A stretch of DNA of 64,000 nt from Carallia brachiata (Eukaryota > Streptophyta > Magnoliopsida > Malpighiales > Rhizophoraceae): the NCBI GenBank assembly GCA_021464245.1, contig JADCRB010000068.1:251427-315426 (forward strand). The letters are read 5' to 3'. The notes beneath the pieces were generated by a model. The model was not told the DNA's origin and made no database searches. It saw nothing but the letters and a program-made list of their open reading frames with translations. Positions 21,015 to 33,655 of this stretch are shown here, in pieces (positions within the stretch are counted from its first letter, which is position 1; every line of letters starts with the position of its first letter). The position numbers and the translations under genes were made by a program.

Positions 21015-21870
21015 TGTAAACATATAAAAAAACAGGAAAGTCAAAGGTTAAAAAAAAAGTCAATAGTCGGCTTGTTCCTTTCGCATGCGTGCTTTCACAG
21101 AAGAAAGGAACATTATTCCTTTCGCACGCATGTTTTCGCACAGAAAGGGACTTTATTCCTTTCGCACACATGCTTTCACATAAAAGGATTTTATTCCTTT
21201 CGCACGCATGTTTTCACACATAAAAAGGGACTTTATTCTTTTCGCACGCATTTTTACACAGGAAGGGAAACCTTATAAATAGGTACTCCTTCAAATCTTT
21301 CAATCCATCCCAAGCAAAGCAAAAATCTCATCTTCTAAAATTTTGCATATCTTCCTTTCTCTCTCTAAATATTTTGGGTGTATGCTCTCTAACTGTCACT
21401 AAGTTGAATCAGCTCGATCAAAAACCCAATATATTAGATATCCGAGTGGGATCAAGCCTCTTACAACCCTTACCAAAGTCTATCCAGTCTAAGTGAGATC
21501 AAGCCTGCTACGGCCCTCACTGGAATCCATCTAGTCCGAGTGGGATCAAACTCATACGGCCCTCACCGGAACTAGACCATTCCAAATGAGATCAAGCCTT
21601 TACGGCCCTCATCGGAGTTCCAGCACCCCCTGAGATCAAACCTCGGCCCTCAGTGAAAATTATTTCCTACAGTTCAAGAGCTTACTGTGGAAATTCAATC
21701 TCTTTTGGTCAAGATCAAGTCTTTGCGACCCTTAACTAAATCACACAGGAGTATTAATCGGAAGATCTACCCAGAAATCGAATCCGCATAAATTTTAAAT
21801 TTTTATCTGTAATTTGTATTTGTATTTTCGTAGCGTAATTGTTGTAGGCTCGGAATTTATACCGCTCACA
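21015..21870 (+). repeat. 3' LTR of the gag-only element
   Basis: Matches the 5' LTR throughout by eye, including the U3 tandem repeats (about 21075-21260) and the U5 modules. It ends GCTCACA before TSD CCAGT. Confidence 0.88.
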
Positions 21871-21875
21871 CCAGT

Positions 21876-23185
21876 CAAGTCAAGATTTATAATTAATAAG
21901 TGGAAATAGACTTATTCATGTCATTGAGATAAGTTCAACTCATTAAATAAAAATAACAAATTAAATATGCAAGTGAATCATAAAAGTTACAAAACTATAA
22001 TTACTTATAATTCAGATTCAATCAATTATAGTACATTGTAGTTTTCTTTTAGGAAATCCTACAACACACTATCATAAGTCAATACTACTTTTAAATTTAA
22101 TATATATATATATATTAAATATTTTTCAATTAAATACATTTGACATCTTTGGATAAACAAATATATTTAACTAAAAATATTAATATATCCTAAGTATTGC
22201 TACTAATTACAGAATAATAATTTACCTTTGTGTAAATTTTATAATTCTAATAATTAGTAATGCCAAATTATCCAATCATTTTTTTATCATCAATATTTCA
22301 TTAAAATCATGGATAAATGGCTATTGATGCCTATCAAAAGACATACCAGTTTATTACTTTGGTGACAAATAAACTGTAACAATAATGATTATTCGAACAT
22401 TTTAATTTGGTCACTTTAGTAACAATCAAATTAAATATAATATTGCATATAAATATACAGTCCAATATTATTTATAGTGCTAGACATAATATTCAAGTCC
22501 AAAAGTTATTAGATACATACTTCATAATTCACAAATGGTCACGGCCTATACGTACATGGACTGAAACTGTAATTATGCAGCATAGACACATTACATACTG
22601 CATTATTTTTTTTTTCTTACGTATCCCGTTGTTCATTGTGACTTCTTCATACAAGGAATATTAGAAATTTCTTTGTGCTCTTAAGGAACAGCCGGGAGTT
22701 TATTTATGGAATTTAGTAATTTCTTTGTCCTTTAATTCAATCATAAAATGGTGGGCCGTTTAATAAGCAAGTTCGAGTTACATACGCCGCTTTGTTCATA
22801 ATTGAACAAATCAATAAATGTAGCTGGCGGCGGCAAGACATTATCTTCGAACATCCAGTTTGGTGGCTGCAACTTATGTTTTTGCAATTAAGATTTTGGG
22901 TTAAAATCCTTCGACCACACGACATTCTTTTTACACTTAAGAAATTAATTATTCCTCAAGGTTGCACTGCCATCGTCCTATCGTCAAGGGATTTTATTCC
23001 CAAATTGGGATTGTAAATTGTAGCTTACAACTTCGAGCACCATAATAAAGGAATAATCACAACATCCGTGTTGCTTTCTCTAGATTAAGGCTCATGTAGA
23101 AAATCTTGCAAGGAATTATATATTTCCTTTTGAACGTTAATAGTCAAACTAATGGCCAAACAACCCAAACTCTTGAAGCACACTT

Positions 23186-23236
<51 letters not shown>

Positions 23237-23830
23237 TCTATCAATTATCATAAACCCCGGAAGCATCAGTATACATTAAATCACAATTCTCAATTACTAT
23301 GGCCCCAAACGTAAATAAGCAATTGATATTTCTTTATGGCCATCTTTATTTTCGGTTATTGAACGATCATAAATCGGGTATGTAGTTCTTAATCGTACAT
23401 AAAAAATATTCATTTTTAAATTACAAGTTCTAATACAATTTGTTAGATTAAAAAATAAATCTATCATTATAAAATATAAGTCTTTTGTGTCTTGAAACTG
23501 ACTTTTATATTTTGAAACTGAATATAATCACCTAATTATTTTATAAATAATATATTTATGAAATTGTTAATTCGTCTATACAGTTCGCCTTAATCTATTT
23601 CTCTCTCCCGACCTTTATTGGAATCACATGCTTTTAAATAGAGTTTTCGTGTGTGTTAGAAAAAGAAATGATCAATTATATATATACAAATTTAGATCTA
23701 ATTCAGTATATGCATCAATAATAAGATCAACGGTCGGGATTAATTTAATTAATTAACTATTTCTTTATTAATTGAAGTTTATTATGAATATTTTTTAATA
23801 TACGTATTCTTTAAGTATATTTTAAAAGAG
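21876..23830 (+). repeat. Block D, copy D3, part after the LTR element
   Basis: Continues D after the insertion; corresponds to 9990-12620. It lacks the solo LTR, so the site near 22710 is the empty target. It holds the conserved island at 22735-23160 and a long TA microsatellite (about 23192-23231). Confidence 0.8.
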
Positions 23831-25249
23831 AAAATATTAGTGTCTTAAAATTTATTCGGTTGGTATTTTGATTGAAATTAAAATTAATATTTTTAAAATA
23901 ATGCTGATAATTTTTTAAATAAATGATATTTTATATTTTCAAAAACTATCAAATTTGTTTAAAAATATTAATTTTAATTTTAATTAAAATATCAACTAAA
24001 ATATTAAATTTTTAAAAATTTAATTTTAAAATATCTATTAGTGTTCACTTTAAAATATTATTTTAAAATACTAATTAAAATATATTTTAAAGTATTAATG
24101 GTCGCTTCTCCATCCATATCGATTAATAAGTGCTTCGTGCCTGTCTTTTCCATCAATGTGGATGATCGGTCCCCCCCCCCCCCCACACCCAAAAAAGGAA
24201 AATGAAAACAATAGGAGAAAGGAAGTTTTATCATGGAAAATAATTACGTTTGAATTTAGAAAAGACAAACAGATAAAAATAAAGGAAAAGAAAACAAAGA
24301 AACGAATATTGATTATTCTTAATTATTGCCTTGAAATTTATTATCTTAATTGGTGTTTTAATTAAATTTTAAAATAATATTGATAATTTTTTAAATATTT
24401 AATATTTTGAATTTTAAAAAAATATTAATTCTGTTTAAAAAATATTAATATTAATTTTAATTAAAATATCAACTAAAATATTAAATTTTAAAATATTTAA
24501 TTTTAAAATATATATTAATATTTACTTTAAAAATATTTTAAAGCATTAATGGTCACTTCTCCATCCATGTCGATTAATAAGTGCTTCGTGCCTGGCTTTT
24601 CCATTAATGTGGATGACCGGTCCCCAAAAAAAGGAAAATGAAAAGAATAGGACAAAGGAAGTTCTGTCATAAAAAATAATTACGTTTGAAGTTAGAAAAG
24701 ACAAACAGATAAAAAAAAAAAAAAAGAATATTGATTATTCTTAATTACTATCTTGAAATTTATTGTATTAATTGTTGTTTTAATTGAAATTAAAATTAAT
24801 ATTTTAAAATAAAACTTTTAATTTTTTAAATACCTGATATTTTGTATTTTTAAAAAATATTAATTCTGTTTAAAAATATTAATTTCAATTTTCATTAAAA
24901 TATCAACAAAAATATTATATTTTAAAACATTTAATTTTAAAATATATATTAATATTTATTTTAAAAATATTATTTTAAAATACCAATTAAAAATATTTTA
25001 AAATATTAACGGTCGCTTCTCCATCCATGTCGATTAATAAGTTCTTTGTGCTTGTCTTTTCCACCAATGGGGATGACCTGTCCGCCCAAAAAAGGAAAAT
25101 GAAAAGAATAGGACAAAGGAAGTTCTATCATGAAAAATAATTGCATTTGAATTTAGGAAAAACGAACAAATAACAAAAAAGGAAAAGAAAAAGAAGAAAT
25201 GAAAGGCTATCACGCTCACAGCTTTCCACTAAAAAAAAATCTTCTTACT
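23830..25249 (+). repeat. Promoter-module array 3 upstream of NLR2, three copies
   Basis: Conserved blocks start near 24099, 24551 and 25011 (spacings 452 and 460). The first has a C-run of about 14. AT-rich hairpin sequence lies between them. The array leads into the NLR2 TATA box. Confidence 0.85.
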
Positions 25250-25257
25250 TATAAAAG
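25250..25257 (+). promoter_or_regulatory. TATA box of NLR2
   Basis: TATAAAAG in the context CTTCTTACTTATAAAAGGCC, about 250 bp upstream of the presumed ATG. Confidence 0.65.
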
Positions 25258-25498
25258 GCCCCCTTTAATTATTAGCCCTTTATTTTTCACTTTATATATT
25301 TTTTAAAAAAACTTGTATGGTTAGACTTTTGAAAAAGAGATAAGGTCCATAAATCACAATTTCTCTCACCATTCGTCAAGTATTCCTGATAGTACCATCC
25401 TACCAAGCAACATTTTCTGGGGTTCTAATCTCTCGCATTCTAATCCACGTTATGTGCGCAATTCCCATCTCCCTGTAAGCTCCATCCTTTTCACAACT

Positions 25499-27439
25499 AT
25501 GTTCACAATGAAGGGCGATGATATCTCCACCATTTTACGTATCATTTCCATGGCCCAACACATTGCAAGGCCACCACATAATGTGTCTTTGCCCAGCACA
25601 TCGGCCACCACTAGCACGGCCGCCACAAGTGAAATTAGCAATGTGGGCAGCAGTGAGTTTGATCATGAAAGCCATGAGAGGCTCCGAAGTCAATTGAAGA
25701 TGCTGGAAAAGGATCTTGCCGATGTCACCAAAGGCGTTAGTAGCGTCAGCGATGTAACGGAAGATGTCAGCTTGCTCACGTCGCTTAAAGACCAAGCTAA
25801 CAGCCTGCAGTGCATTTTCAGGGATGTACTTTGGGCTCCTGGTGGCGACATTATCTTCTCTGCTGACCAAGTTAACGCCAGCGTCCAGGGGTTGCTGATG
25901 TAGTCTTAAAGTTGAAGTCCCAAACTCCAGTTTTGAGAGTGGAAAGTGTCTCCGATTTGATAAACCATTTGGTTAAAATGCCGACTGATCAAAAGTATCA
26001 AGGTTGCTCAGCTTTGCAAGATTTTGATAAGAATTACAAGAGTCTCGGTCAGAGATTACAGCAGTGTTTGTTTTGCTTCTCCGCTTTCCCAGAGGGTACT
26101 GTTGTGGATAAGACACTGTTGATGTACTGGTGGGTTGGAGAGGGCCTGATAGACCCTGAAGTAAACGCTGACAAAATTATTGAGGATATTGCTAACGAGA
26201 TTGTGAAGAACTTCATAGAGTTTCAGTTCGCTGAGCCTGTTACCAAGAATGGGAAATTGGTTGGGCTTCGGATGCCTCCGCTTATTCGTTATGTAGTTGC
26301 GTACCTTGCAGAGCGAGCCAATTTCTTTGATTTGATTTCAAATGGAATCCGACATCAGACATCCATTTGTGCCATGGGGCATTCTTGATGGAAACGGCAG
26401 ATGGTTCTTCTCAAAAACAGCTGATTCAAGGCGCTCGGTTGCATCTACAGGAACTGACAACCCTGTTCAATTTCAATGGAGCCATGGTTGATATTAGAGG
26501 GAAATGGTTCCAGAAACTAAGGGATGTTAAAGTTCTCTTTTTGGGAGTGTGGGATGAACATTTTGATAGGGGATTTCAACTAAGAGGCAGCAAATCCTTA
26601 AAATGGTTGAAACGTATGAAGCATTTGAGATTTCTTGGTCTCCAAGATTTTGTAACAACTTCGGAGTTCCTAAAGGCTATTGGGAAGCTCGAAAACTTGA
26701 GGATTTTAACTCTCAGGGACTGGAGAGGATTTTTTGAATTAAAAAACAGTAAGTCACTGCAAAGGTTATCGCACTTGGAGTTCGGTGACCTAGACCGTGG
26801 GAGTCCCTTGCCCAAGGTGATAAGACAACTCCCAGAACTCCAAGTTTTGAAGGGAATTGGAATTTCACCGATTCAAGACTTTAATGGTACACTTTTTGAT
26901 GATTTAGCACGATTGAAGAAGTTGAGGAAATTGAGCATCAATGTTAGTTCGCATAGAACTTCTTTAGACATTACAGTACTGAACCATATTAAGTCTCTTC
27001 GAAAACTTACCATTCTGTGGGACGGTCGCCCAGAAAATGTGCACATACAATTTCCGATACTGCAGGGTTTGCAGAAACTGGCTCTCCGGTTTTGTCCCCA
27101 AGCCAGCTGTGGTGCCTTGCAGCAGTCATTCCCAAACCTCCAGAAGCTCTACATTATAGAGGGGGAGGTACGTGAACTACCAGAACTTCATTTGAGTGTA
27201 AAGATACTACGTCTCACAGACTTGCCTTTTTTGAACTTGGATTGGGAAAGTGTAACGCGTCAATTCTCGAGCTTGATTTATTTGCAAACAAATAGATGCC
27301 CCAATCTGACATCGTTCCCCTGTGAGCCAATGGAGTGTGGCTCAACGAGGAAAAGCTGACAGAGAAGAAGTCGTTAGAAGAATTGGGATTCAGTTGGTCA
27401 TTCCTTGCTTCTTATCCTTCATATGAACAACGTGTATGA
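25499..27439 (+). pseudogene. Full-length NLR-like copy NLR2 with three single-base deletions
   Basis: Co-linear with NLR1 from the leader to the stop (TGA 27437-27439). The start is taken at ATG 25499 (MFTMKGDD) or the in-frame ATG at 25508. Segments: N-terminal coiled-coil-like part (25499 to about 25888), winged-helix part with QCLFCFSAFPE and WWVGEGLI (about 26060-26150), RMPPLIRYVVAYLAER (about 26270), and LRRs (about 26530-27330). Relative to NLR1 a base is missing at about 25886, 26332 and 27328, each in or beside a short homopolymer. I see no nonsense substitution in the rest of the compared frame, although the LRRs differ considerably from NLR1. It lacks the P-loop region, as NLR1 does. 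It is a recent pseudogene, or intact with assembly errors. Confidence 0.85.
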
Positions 27440-28500
27440 ACTTCTTCTAATCAGGCATACCACTGCTGCATTCCATCGCATCTTCGTCTTTGTTCATTTA
27501 TAAGCTGCTGAATTTTCCTTGTGCGCTTTGATTTTTTCCTTTCCACCCTGTTCAGATTTATCATTTTGTGTTGGGTTTTCCTGAATGGGATTCATTACAT
27601 GGCCAGATAATTTTTCTCTATTATGTCCACATGCAATTTTTTTGTGCAACTATAAATATTTTTTGTGCAATCACATAAGAAAAATGTGCAACGAAAAAAT
27701 AATAATATTTTTTGAATTATTTTTTATCGATTTAGTTGCACAAAACACGTTCCTGATTACACAAAAAAATTTTGTGTAGAGATACTACTAAAAAAAAAAT
27801 CATTTGGGCATAAACTTTTTCCCTTGCTGAATAGTTATCTTGCTTCTTTATGTGTTTGTGTAATTCTGTTCAGACTTGACTCTCAGAATTTGAAATAAAA
27901 ATCTTTGACATAAATGTTTCACGTCTTAACTCTTGGAGAATCCTCCGAAAAATATTATGAATATATTTGTATATAAAGAAATGGCAAACAAAAATATATT
28001 GTCAAATATTTGAGTGAGATCAATTCATTCAAGTGATAGTATAATAGATGATACACCTTTAAAAGTTAGTAAATTAAGTCGCAGCTAAAATTTTGTTAAC
28101 AATATATATATATATATATATATATATTTTGACTTTGTAGGAGGCCAAAGACCGAACATAAATAGGTATGGAGCTGACTGAGAAACCCTACGAATGTCAT
28201 TAAAATGTAGAGTTTCAGAATAATTCCAACTTCCAATTACCACCATCCATCTACCAACGCCCAAAGAGGCCCAATGATCACATCATCGATGGCCGAAGAA
28301 AGCTGGAAACCAAGAGTCCCCACTTCAAAACATGATCCAGATCTAATGTTCCATCCCAATGCAAAAGCCTTTACAGTCGGTAGCTCTATTAACTTCACTG
28401 CCTCTAGTAAAAGTCTACCTAGTTCACTCCTGGTATTCAATTTCCTGCTTAAACATGTAGCAATGCTGAGAATTAGTTACTATTCCACATGGTAATTGTG
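27440..28500 (+). other. 3' flank of NLR2, with a possible foldback element
   Basis: Paralogous to the NLR1 3' flank. Between about 27630 and 27790 it contains an inverted repeat (TTTTTGTGCAATCA and TGTGCAAC, against TGATTACACAAAAA and GTTGCACA). This may be a small foldback MITE, since it is absent from the NLR1 flank. A TA microsatellite lies at about 28103-28128. Confidence 0.5.
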
Positions 28501-29884
28501 CTAGCCTTGCAATTGGTTCTCATAATGCTCTGTTAAAAAAAGCGCATCATCAGGCTTAACTTGTATTATATAGCATGTTTGAACCAGCTTGGTTTCAATA
28601 GAGCGTAAGCAAGTCAACAAGGTCCGCAGGAACAAGAAAAATGATGGGTTCGTGTACCGACAGAATAAAATAATAATATGATTTCAATAAAAAAAATTTT
28701 TACAAAAGAAATTTTCAGGATTTATGATTTAGGATTTATATCGTAAAAATGGGAATTTAGATTTTAAAATTTGGAATAACACAAATGGGTGCTCACTGGG
28801 TCACAATCTAGAGTTTAGTTTTTGAAAAAAAAAAAAATTTTAACACAGTGGCGGGCTCAAAGCAAGTAGACCTTTCCGCGAACAACTCCTACGTCCTTAA
28901 ATAGGCCTTCATTATTTTTAGTATGTTTATTATTTATTATTCCTTAAATCGACATTCATTATGTTGGATAATAATTATGACATATCTACTTTATTTAAGT
29001 ATTATACTCAAATTATTTCGGGTCAATGAGATATTAAAATAAAACATTGATAGTGTCATGAAACAGGTTCATTTTTTTATTTCCCTCACTACTCACTAGC
29101 AATGTATTTATTAAAATTATTTTCATTTATTTTTAAAAGTGTCTCAATGAATATTTTTTATATTTATATTAGCATTCTTTGTTTGAAATATTTTATCTTT
29201 TAATGAAAAAAAATATTAGTTTTAATTGTTATTAAAAAGAAAAAAAATTTAAAAAAACACAATGTATATACATTCAAACATGTATTTGTTTATAAATTAA
29301 CTTTAAAGAATTTAAAGAATTTATTGAAAATCACATGAGAGATAAATGACTAAAAAATTAAATAATTACTTATATAAAAATGTATTTAATTGTATAAAAA
29401 ATTAAAAAAACAGAATATTAGAACTCACAAATATATTATAATATTTAGTATTCAGCATAATTAATAAAACTTTTTAAATTTCATCGGATATGTTTACTTC
29501 CCTTTTATATATTATTATTACTTGCCCTTCGCTCTCACCTTGAATGCAGGATTCCTTAACCATAACATTTGAGATTTTAGCTGTGTAATACTGATATTAG
29601 ATTATTGCCATATTGGCCTTGGGACGCAGACATCTGTTGAAGTTTTTTTCCATACAGAAAGAGATGACTAGCATTAAACTGAGGAGGAAAATGGTACATA
29701 GACGGAAACATCCAGCACAGTACCAACGCAGGTGATATTAAGATGTTATCACTTCATTTGCAATAAAATAATTTTTTTAAAAATTTGAATGCTTTTGGCA
29801 AAAATTAGAAGATGAACTAACAAAATGTGTAAGAAACGGAACTAAATGAGTATATAAGGTGGAGAAAATTGCGAGAATAGTGTT
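28500..29884. other. AT-rich intergenic DNA, nothing recognised
   Basis: No credible ORF, LTR or terminal repeat found by eye. Confidence 0.55.
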
Positions 29885-30115
29885 ATTTCATTGTAGGACA
29901 CTAATACATATTCTAAAATTTGATGTCTTGATTGATATCTCGATTAAAATTAATATTAATATTTTTAAAATAAAATTGATAATTTTTAAAAATATAAAAA
30001 TAAAAGATATTTAAAAAATTATCAATATTATTTTAAAAATATTAATTTAATTTTAATCGAAACAGTGACTATAAAACTAAATTTCCAAATACCAACATTT
30101 ACTCTTCATTGGCTT
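29885..30115. mobile_element. Palindromic AT-rich MITE
   Basis: A near-perfect hairpin: arm CGATTAAAATTAATATTAAT... pairs with a downstream arm ending AATTTAATTTTAATCG. The stem is about 47 bp with a loop of about 24 bp, and weaker outer inverted repeats. The same hairpin forms the AT-rich half of the roughly 460-bp promoter modules. Confidence 0.7.
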
Positions 30116-30779
30116 GTACTTTTCACAAATTTTCCCGCACATTCGTTCAATTGCTTGCATATTTTCTTAACTCTTGTGATTTTTAATAAAAAATTTAACC
30201 TCAACCGTATCGGTCCATAGCAGACTGATTTATTTATTTTTTTTAATAAAAAATCCTATTAAACATATAAGAGATGAAAAAAATAAAATAAAAATTAAAT
30301 CTCCATCTCATAATTAAAAAATACTCTTCTCAACTATTAAAATAAATATTCAAGCTGACAGCAGGCTGATTTATGATTGCTAGTAACGGTACTCTTCTTT
30401 TATTTTTAGTTCCACTTTGTATCTTTTTATTAGCGGTACTGCCTACTTTATGAGAGAGGTATTTCTCTCTCCTCTTAATCATGAAAAAAAAAAAAACAAG
30501 GAGTGGAGCGTGTGTCCTTATTTAAATAAAAAAAAGAGGGGTGGTCCCCTATTTAGTATCAGATACATTATATTAGGCTCTACGTAGCTGTGTCTTGGGC
30601 TAACTTCAAAATTCTTTTGCATTGATCATTGATCAGTTTATAGTTTTGCTAGATGCGTCGATCCCAGAGTTACATCGGACATTTATATGTTGTGTCATAT
30701 AATTCCAAGAAAAGTGAATTATTTTTCTTACAAAAAAAGAACAAATACTAAACAAAAAACAAAAACATGCATGCAATTT
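30116..30779. other. AT-rich intergenic DNA, nothing recognised
   Basis: No credible coding sequence or repeat structure seen. Confidence 0.5.
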
Positions 30780-31202
30780 GTGCATTGGGTGTCCAAATCT
30801 CCATCATCAACTCACAATAAGCGTGTAATTCTTTATTCTTTGCAAGTACCTCATCCACTATCCTTGCAAATTTTCAATGATCCATTTCAATATTACTTTG
30901 ATATTTGCCTAATATTCCTACCATGAAGTTGATATCCGATCTAGTGTAAGTTTGCAGATACATTAGGCTATCAACAAAAAAATACATATGGGATTGATTT
31001 TATTGTCTTGCATTCCACATCCTTTTTGGGACATTGCATGAGACTACATTTTTTGCCCTTTTATACAGGAGTAATCTTAGGTAAACATTTATCCATGTTG
31101 AATCTTTCTAAATTTTCTCGATATGTCCTTTTTGAGATAATCCTAGCATTCATTGTGATCTATCATGGAATATCTCTATTCCAATCACATAAGATGCCTC
31201 TT

Positions 31203-31870
31203 TCATATATTTCGTTTCAAAATTCTTTGAGAGAAAATCTTTAGTTTCAAAAATATACTTAAGTCACTAGCAGGAAGCAAAATGTCGCCAACATATAGGA
31301 CTAGAAGAATGAACTTACACCTATTAATCTTTTGGTATACACAACGATCAACGTTATTTTCCTTAAAATCGAAAGATGTAAAGATATCATTGAATTTAAT
31401 ATACCATTGTCGAGAAGCTTGTTTTTGTCCATATATTGACTTCTTTAATTTACACACCAACTATTCTTTACCTTCTATAGAAAAACCTGATAGTTGATTC
31501 ATATAAACTTCCTTTTTAAGATCTCCATTAAGAGGCAGTTTTCACATTCATTTGATAATGCTCCAAATCATACTAAGCCATCAATTTCATAATTATTCTA
31601 AACAAATCTTTTTCTGAGACTGAAAAAAAATTCTCTGTATAGTTAATGTCACCCCTTTAAGTATAGCCCTTAGCAACAAGTCTGACTTTATATCATTTGA
31701 TACTATCATTTGAGTTTCGATTGGCCTTAAAGACCATTTCCAAGCAACTCTTCTACAACCTTTTAGCAATTCGACGAGATCCTAGACTTTGTTCTTTTCT
31801 ATAGATTTCAACTCATTTTTCATGGCATCAACCATTTTCAGGTTCAGTACTTATATAACCTATAGAAATG
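31203..31870 (-). pseudogene. pol: Copia reverse transcriptase remnant
   Basis: The minus-strand frame 31460-31203 reads VCKLKKSIYGQKQASRQWY followed by a YVGD-type catalytic box where functional enzymes have YVDD. Upstream (31870-31500) MKNELKSIEKNKVWDLVEL matches the N-terminal part of copia RT with stops. The second motif Asp has become Gly-Asp, so it is inactive. Confidence 0.85.
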
Positions 31871-32237
31871 AAATTGAATCCTATTGAAATATTGAAATCT
31901 TGACTCTTGCAAATAAATCATATAATCATCCGAAAAACTAATCTCCTTTCTCTTGGAGATCTTCTTAATCCTACTTCTTGTGATTTAGTGCATTCATTTT
32001 TAGTGGGTTAGTTTTTTCAGGGAGCACTTCTTTATCTAAATGTTCTTCCATTTCTGAAACAACATTTGGTGTCGTAGTAGATCAAGTAACTATTATGGGT
32101 AAAGGAACATTGACCATAATTTCCATTATTTCCACAACTTAACATTCATTACTCCCACCAACCTCGTCATTCTCAATGAATATTGTATTTTCAGTTTTTA
32201 CAATTCTTGGATTATAGTTAGGACAATAAAATATATA

Positions 32238-32546
32238 CTAGGATGCATGGACACGGACACAAGTTACAGACACGACATGACACGAATATAGACACAAGAA
32301 AATTCTAAAAAAATTAGGATACGGACATGGCGTAGACACGGTTATAAAACACATTAAATATTATATATATGTATATGTAATTTAAATGTTTTTAATAAAT
32401 TTAAAATTTTTTTCTACATGTAGTTCATAATAATAATTATTATGATATTTTATGATATAACTTATATTTCGTTCATAATTTTTTTAAAAAAATATTATAT
32501 GTGTGTGTGTATATTATATATGTATGTGTGTGTGTGTGCACATATC

Positions 32547-32581
<35 letters not shown>

Positions 32582-32837
32582 AACAAAATATTTAAGCAAA
32601 TAATATATATGTGTATATAACATACAAATTAAAATATTAAATACGTATAAAAGTGTCTGACACGTTTATTTGAGGTGTGACACATAAATTAAAAGTGTCT
32701 GACACGCGTGTCCGAATTTTTTTAGTTTTATTTTTTGTTGGACACATTTTAAGTGTCTGACACGTGTCCGAAGAGCGTCGAGCGAGTGTTGGATCCGGCA
32801 CGGATACTTATCATTTTAGAAGTGTCTGTGCTTCCTA
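32238..32837. mobile_element. Mutator-type MITE (M3) inside the copia element
   Basis: Ends CTAGGATGCATGGACACGG and GTGTCTGTGCTTCCTA. The 9-bp TSD AAATATATA is perfect (32229-32237 and 32838-32846). This independent insertion fixes the exact ends of the family found in the NLR fragments. Confidence 0.88.
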
Positions 32838-32995
32838 AAATATATACCCTTTAAACTTTTTTTAGTAATTAATAAAGTAACTACTGATCATTCGAGAGTT
32901 TCATTTCTTTTCATGTGGATTATAAAACCTCATTTCCTCTAGGTAATCCCAAAACATATAAGTGCCTCAAACTATGTTTCCTTTTTGTCCACAGT

Positions 32996-33655
32996 TCAAT
33001 AAGAATATTTTGAACTGCCTTGCAGTTTTGGGTACATACATCCACAAAAATTTGGGTTGAGAGGATTATTCATTATACTCCTAATTATATCCATTAATGT
33101 CTGACTATGCCTTTCTGCCACACCATTTTGTTGAAGTGTGTCTGGTATAGTAGACCATGTACATATGTCATGACTTTTGAGGAATTTCATGAATGGACAT
33201 GAACACTACCTTACAATTTTTATATTTTTGTCTAATTGTCTTTCAACCTCCTTTATGAATACATCGAGGGCATTTAATGATTGAGATTTTTTATGAAGCA
33301 GATAGACGTAATCATAATGTAAAAGATCATCTATAAAGGTTATGAAATATTTTTTTCCATTAAAGGTTGGAGTGTTAAAGGGTCCACATATATCAGTGTG
33401 TATAATTTTAAAAAGCTGAGTACTTTTTGTGACTTCCTTCTTACTGTACTTTGTTTGCTTTTCCTTAACACAATCCACAAACATTCCAAGATTAGTGGAA
33501 TCTAGACTCATAAGAATATCAGTGTGTATAATTTTAAAAAGCTGAGTACTTTTTGTGACTTCCTTCTTACTGTACTTTGTTTGCTTTTCCTTAACACAAT
33601 CCACAAACATTCCAAGATTAGTGGAATCTAGACTCATAAGAATCTCATTACTCAT
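32996..33655 (-). pseudogene. pol: Copia integrase remnant with in-frame duplication
   Basis: Segments HTDICGPFNTPTFNGKKYF and, in another frame, PDTLQQNGVAERHSQTLMD match the catalytic core of copia integrases (first Asp and the Glu region). A 126-bp segment is duplicated at its start. Frameshifts separate the parts. Confidence 0.82.
33391..33642 (-). repeat. 126-bp direct duplication
   Basis: 33391-33516 is repeated at 33517-33642 with no difference that I can see. The unit is 42 codons, so it stays in frame within the integrase remnant. Confidence 0.9.

Larger units (their letters stand above)
17783..21870 (+). mobile_element. Gag-only (TR-GAG type) Ty3/gypsy-derived retrotransposon
   Basis: Two LTRs starting TGTAAACATATAAAAAA are flanked by the TSD CCAGT (17778-17782 and 21871-21875). 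A PBS-like motif (TTTTGGCACGCCCAGTGGGA) follows the left LTR and a purine tract (AAAGTGGGGG) precedes the right one. The interior contains only a decayed gag, an A-rich tract (20088-20160), CCAAA-rich sequence and a TATA-bearing tandem repeat. There is no protease, RT or integrase. Gag resembles that of the element at 50717-59798, so it was probably mobilised by that family. Confidence 0.88.

Noticed and set aside
22737..22925. Minus-strand frame in the conserved D island (also 45872-46057) as a small gene
   Set aside because: The predicted start differs between the copies and the upstream part is frameshifted between them. Only part of the peptide is shared, so protein coding is not supported.
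23192..23231. TA microsatellites (also near 14670, 16830, 28103, 32560, 50627, 60480, 62670) as origins or structural elements
   Set aside because: Ordinary plant microsatellites, several of them inside the MITE family. Length variation is expected.
31282..31497. Plus-strand ORF within 31203-31497
   Set aside because: It is antisense to a clear copia reverse transcriptase remnant on the minus strand.
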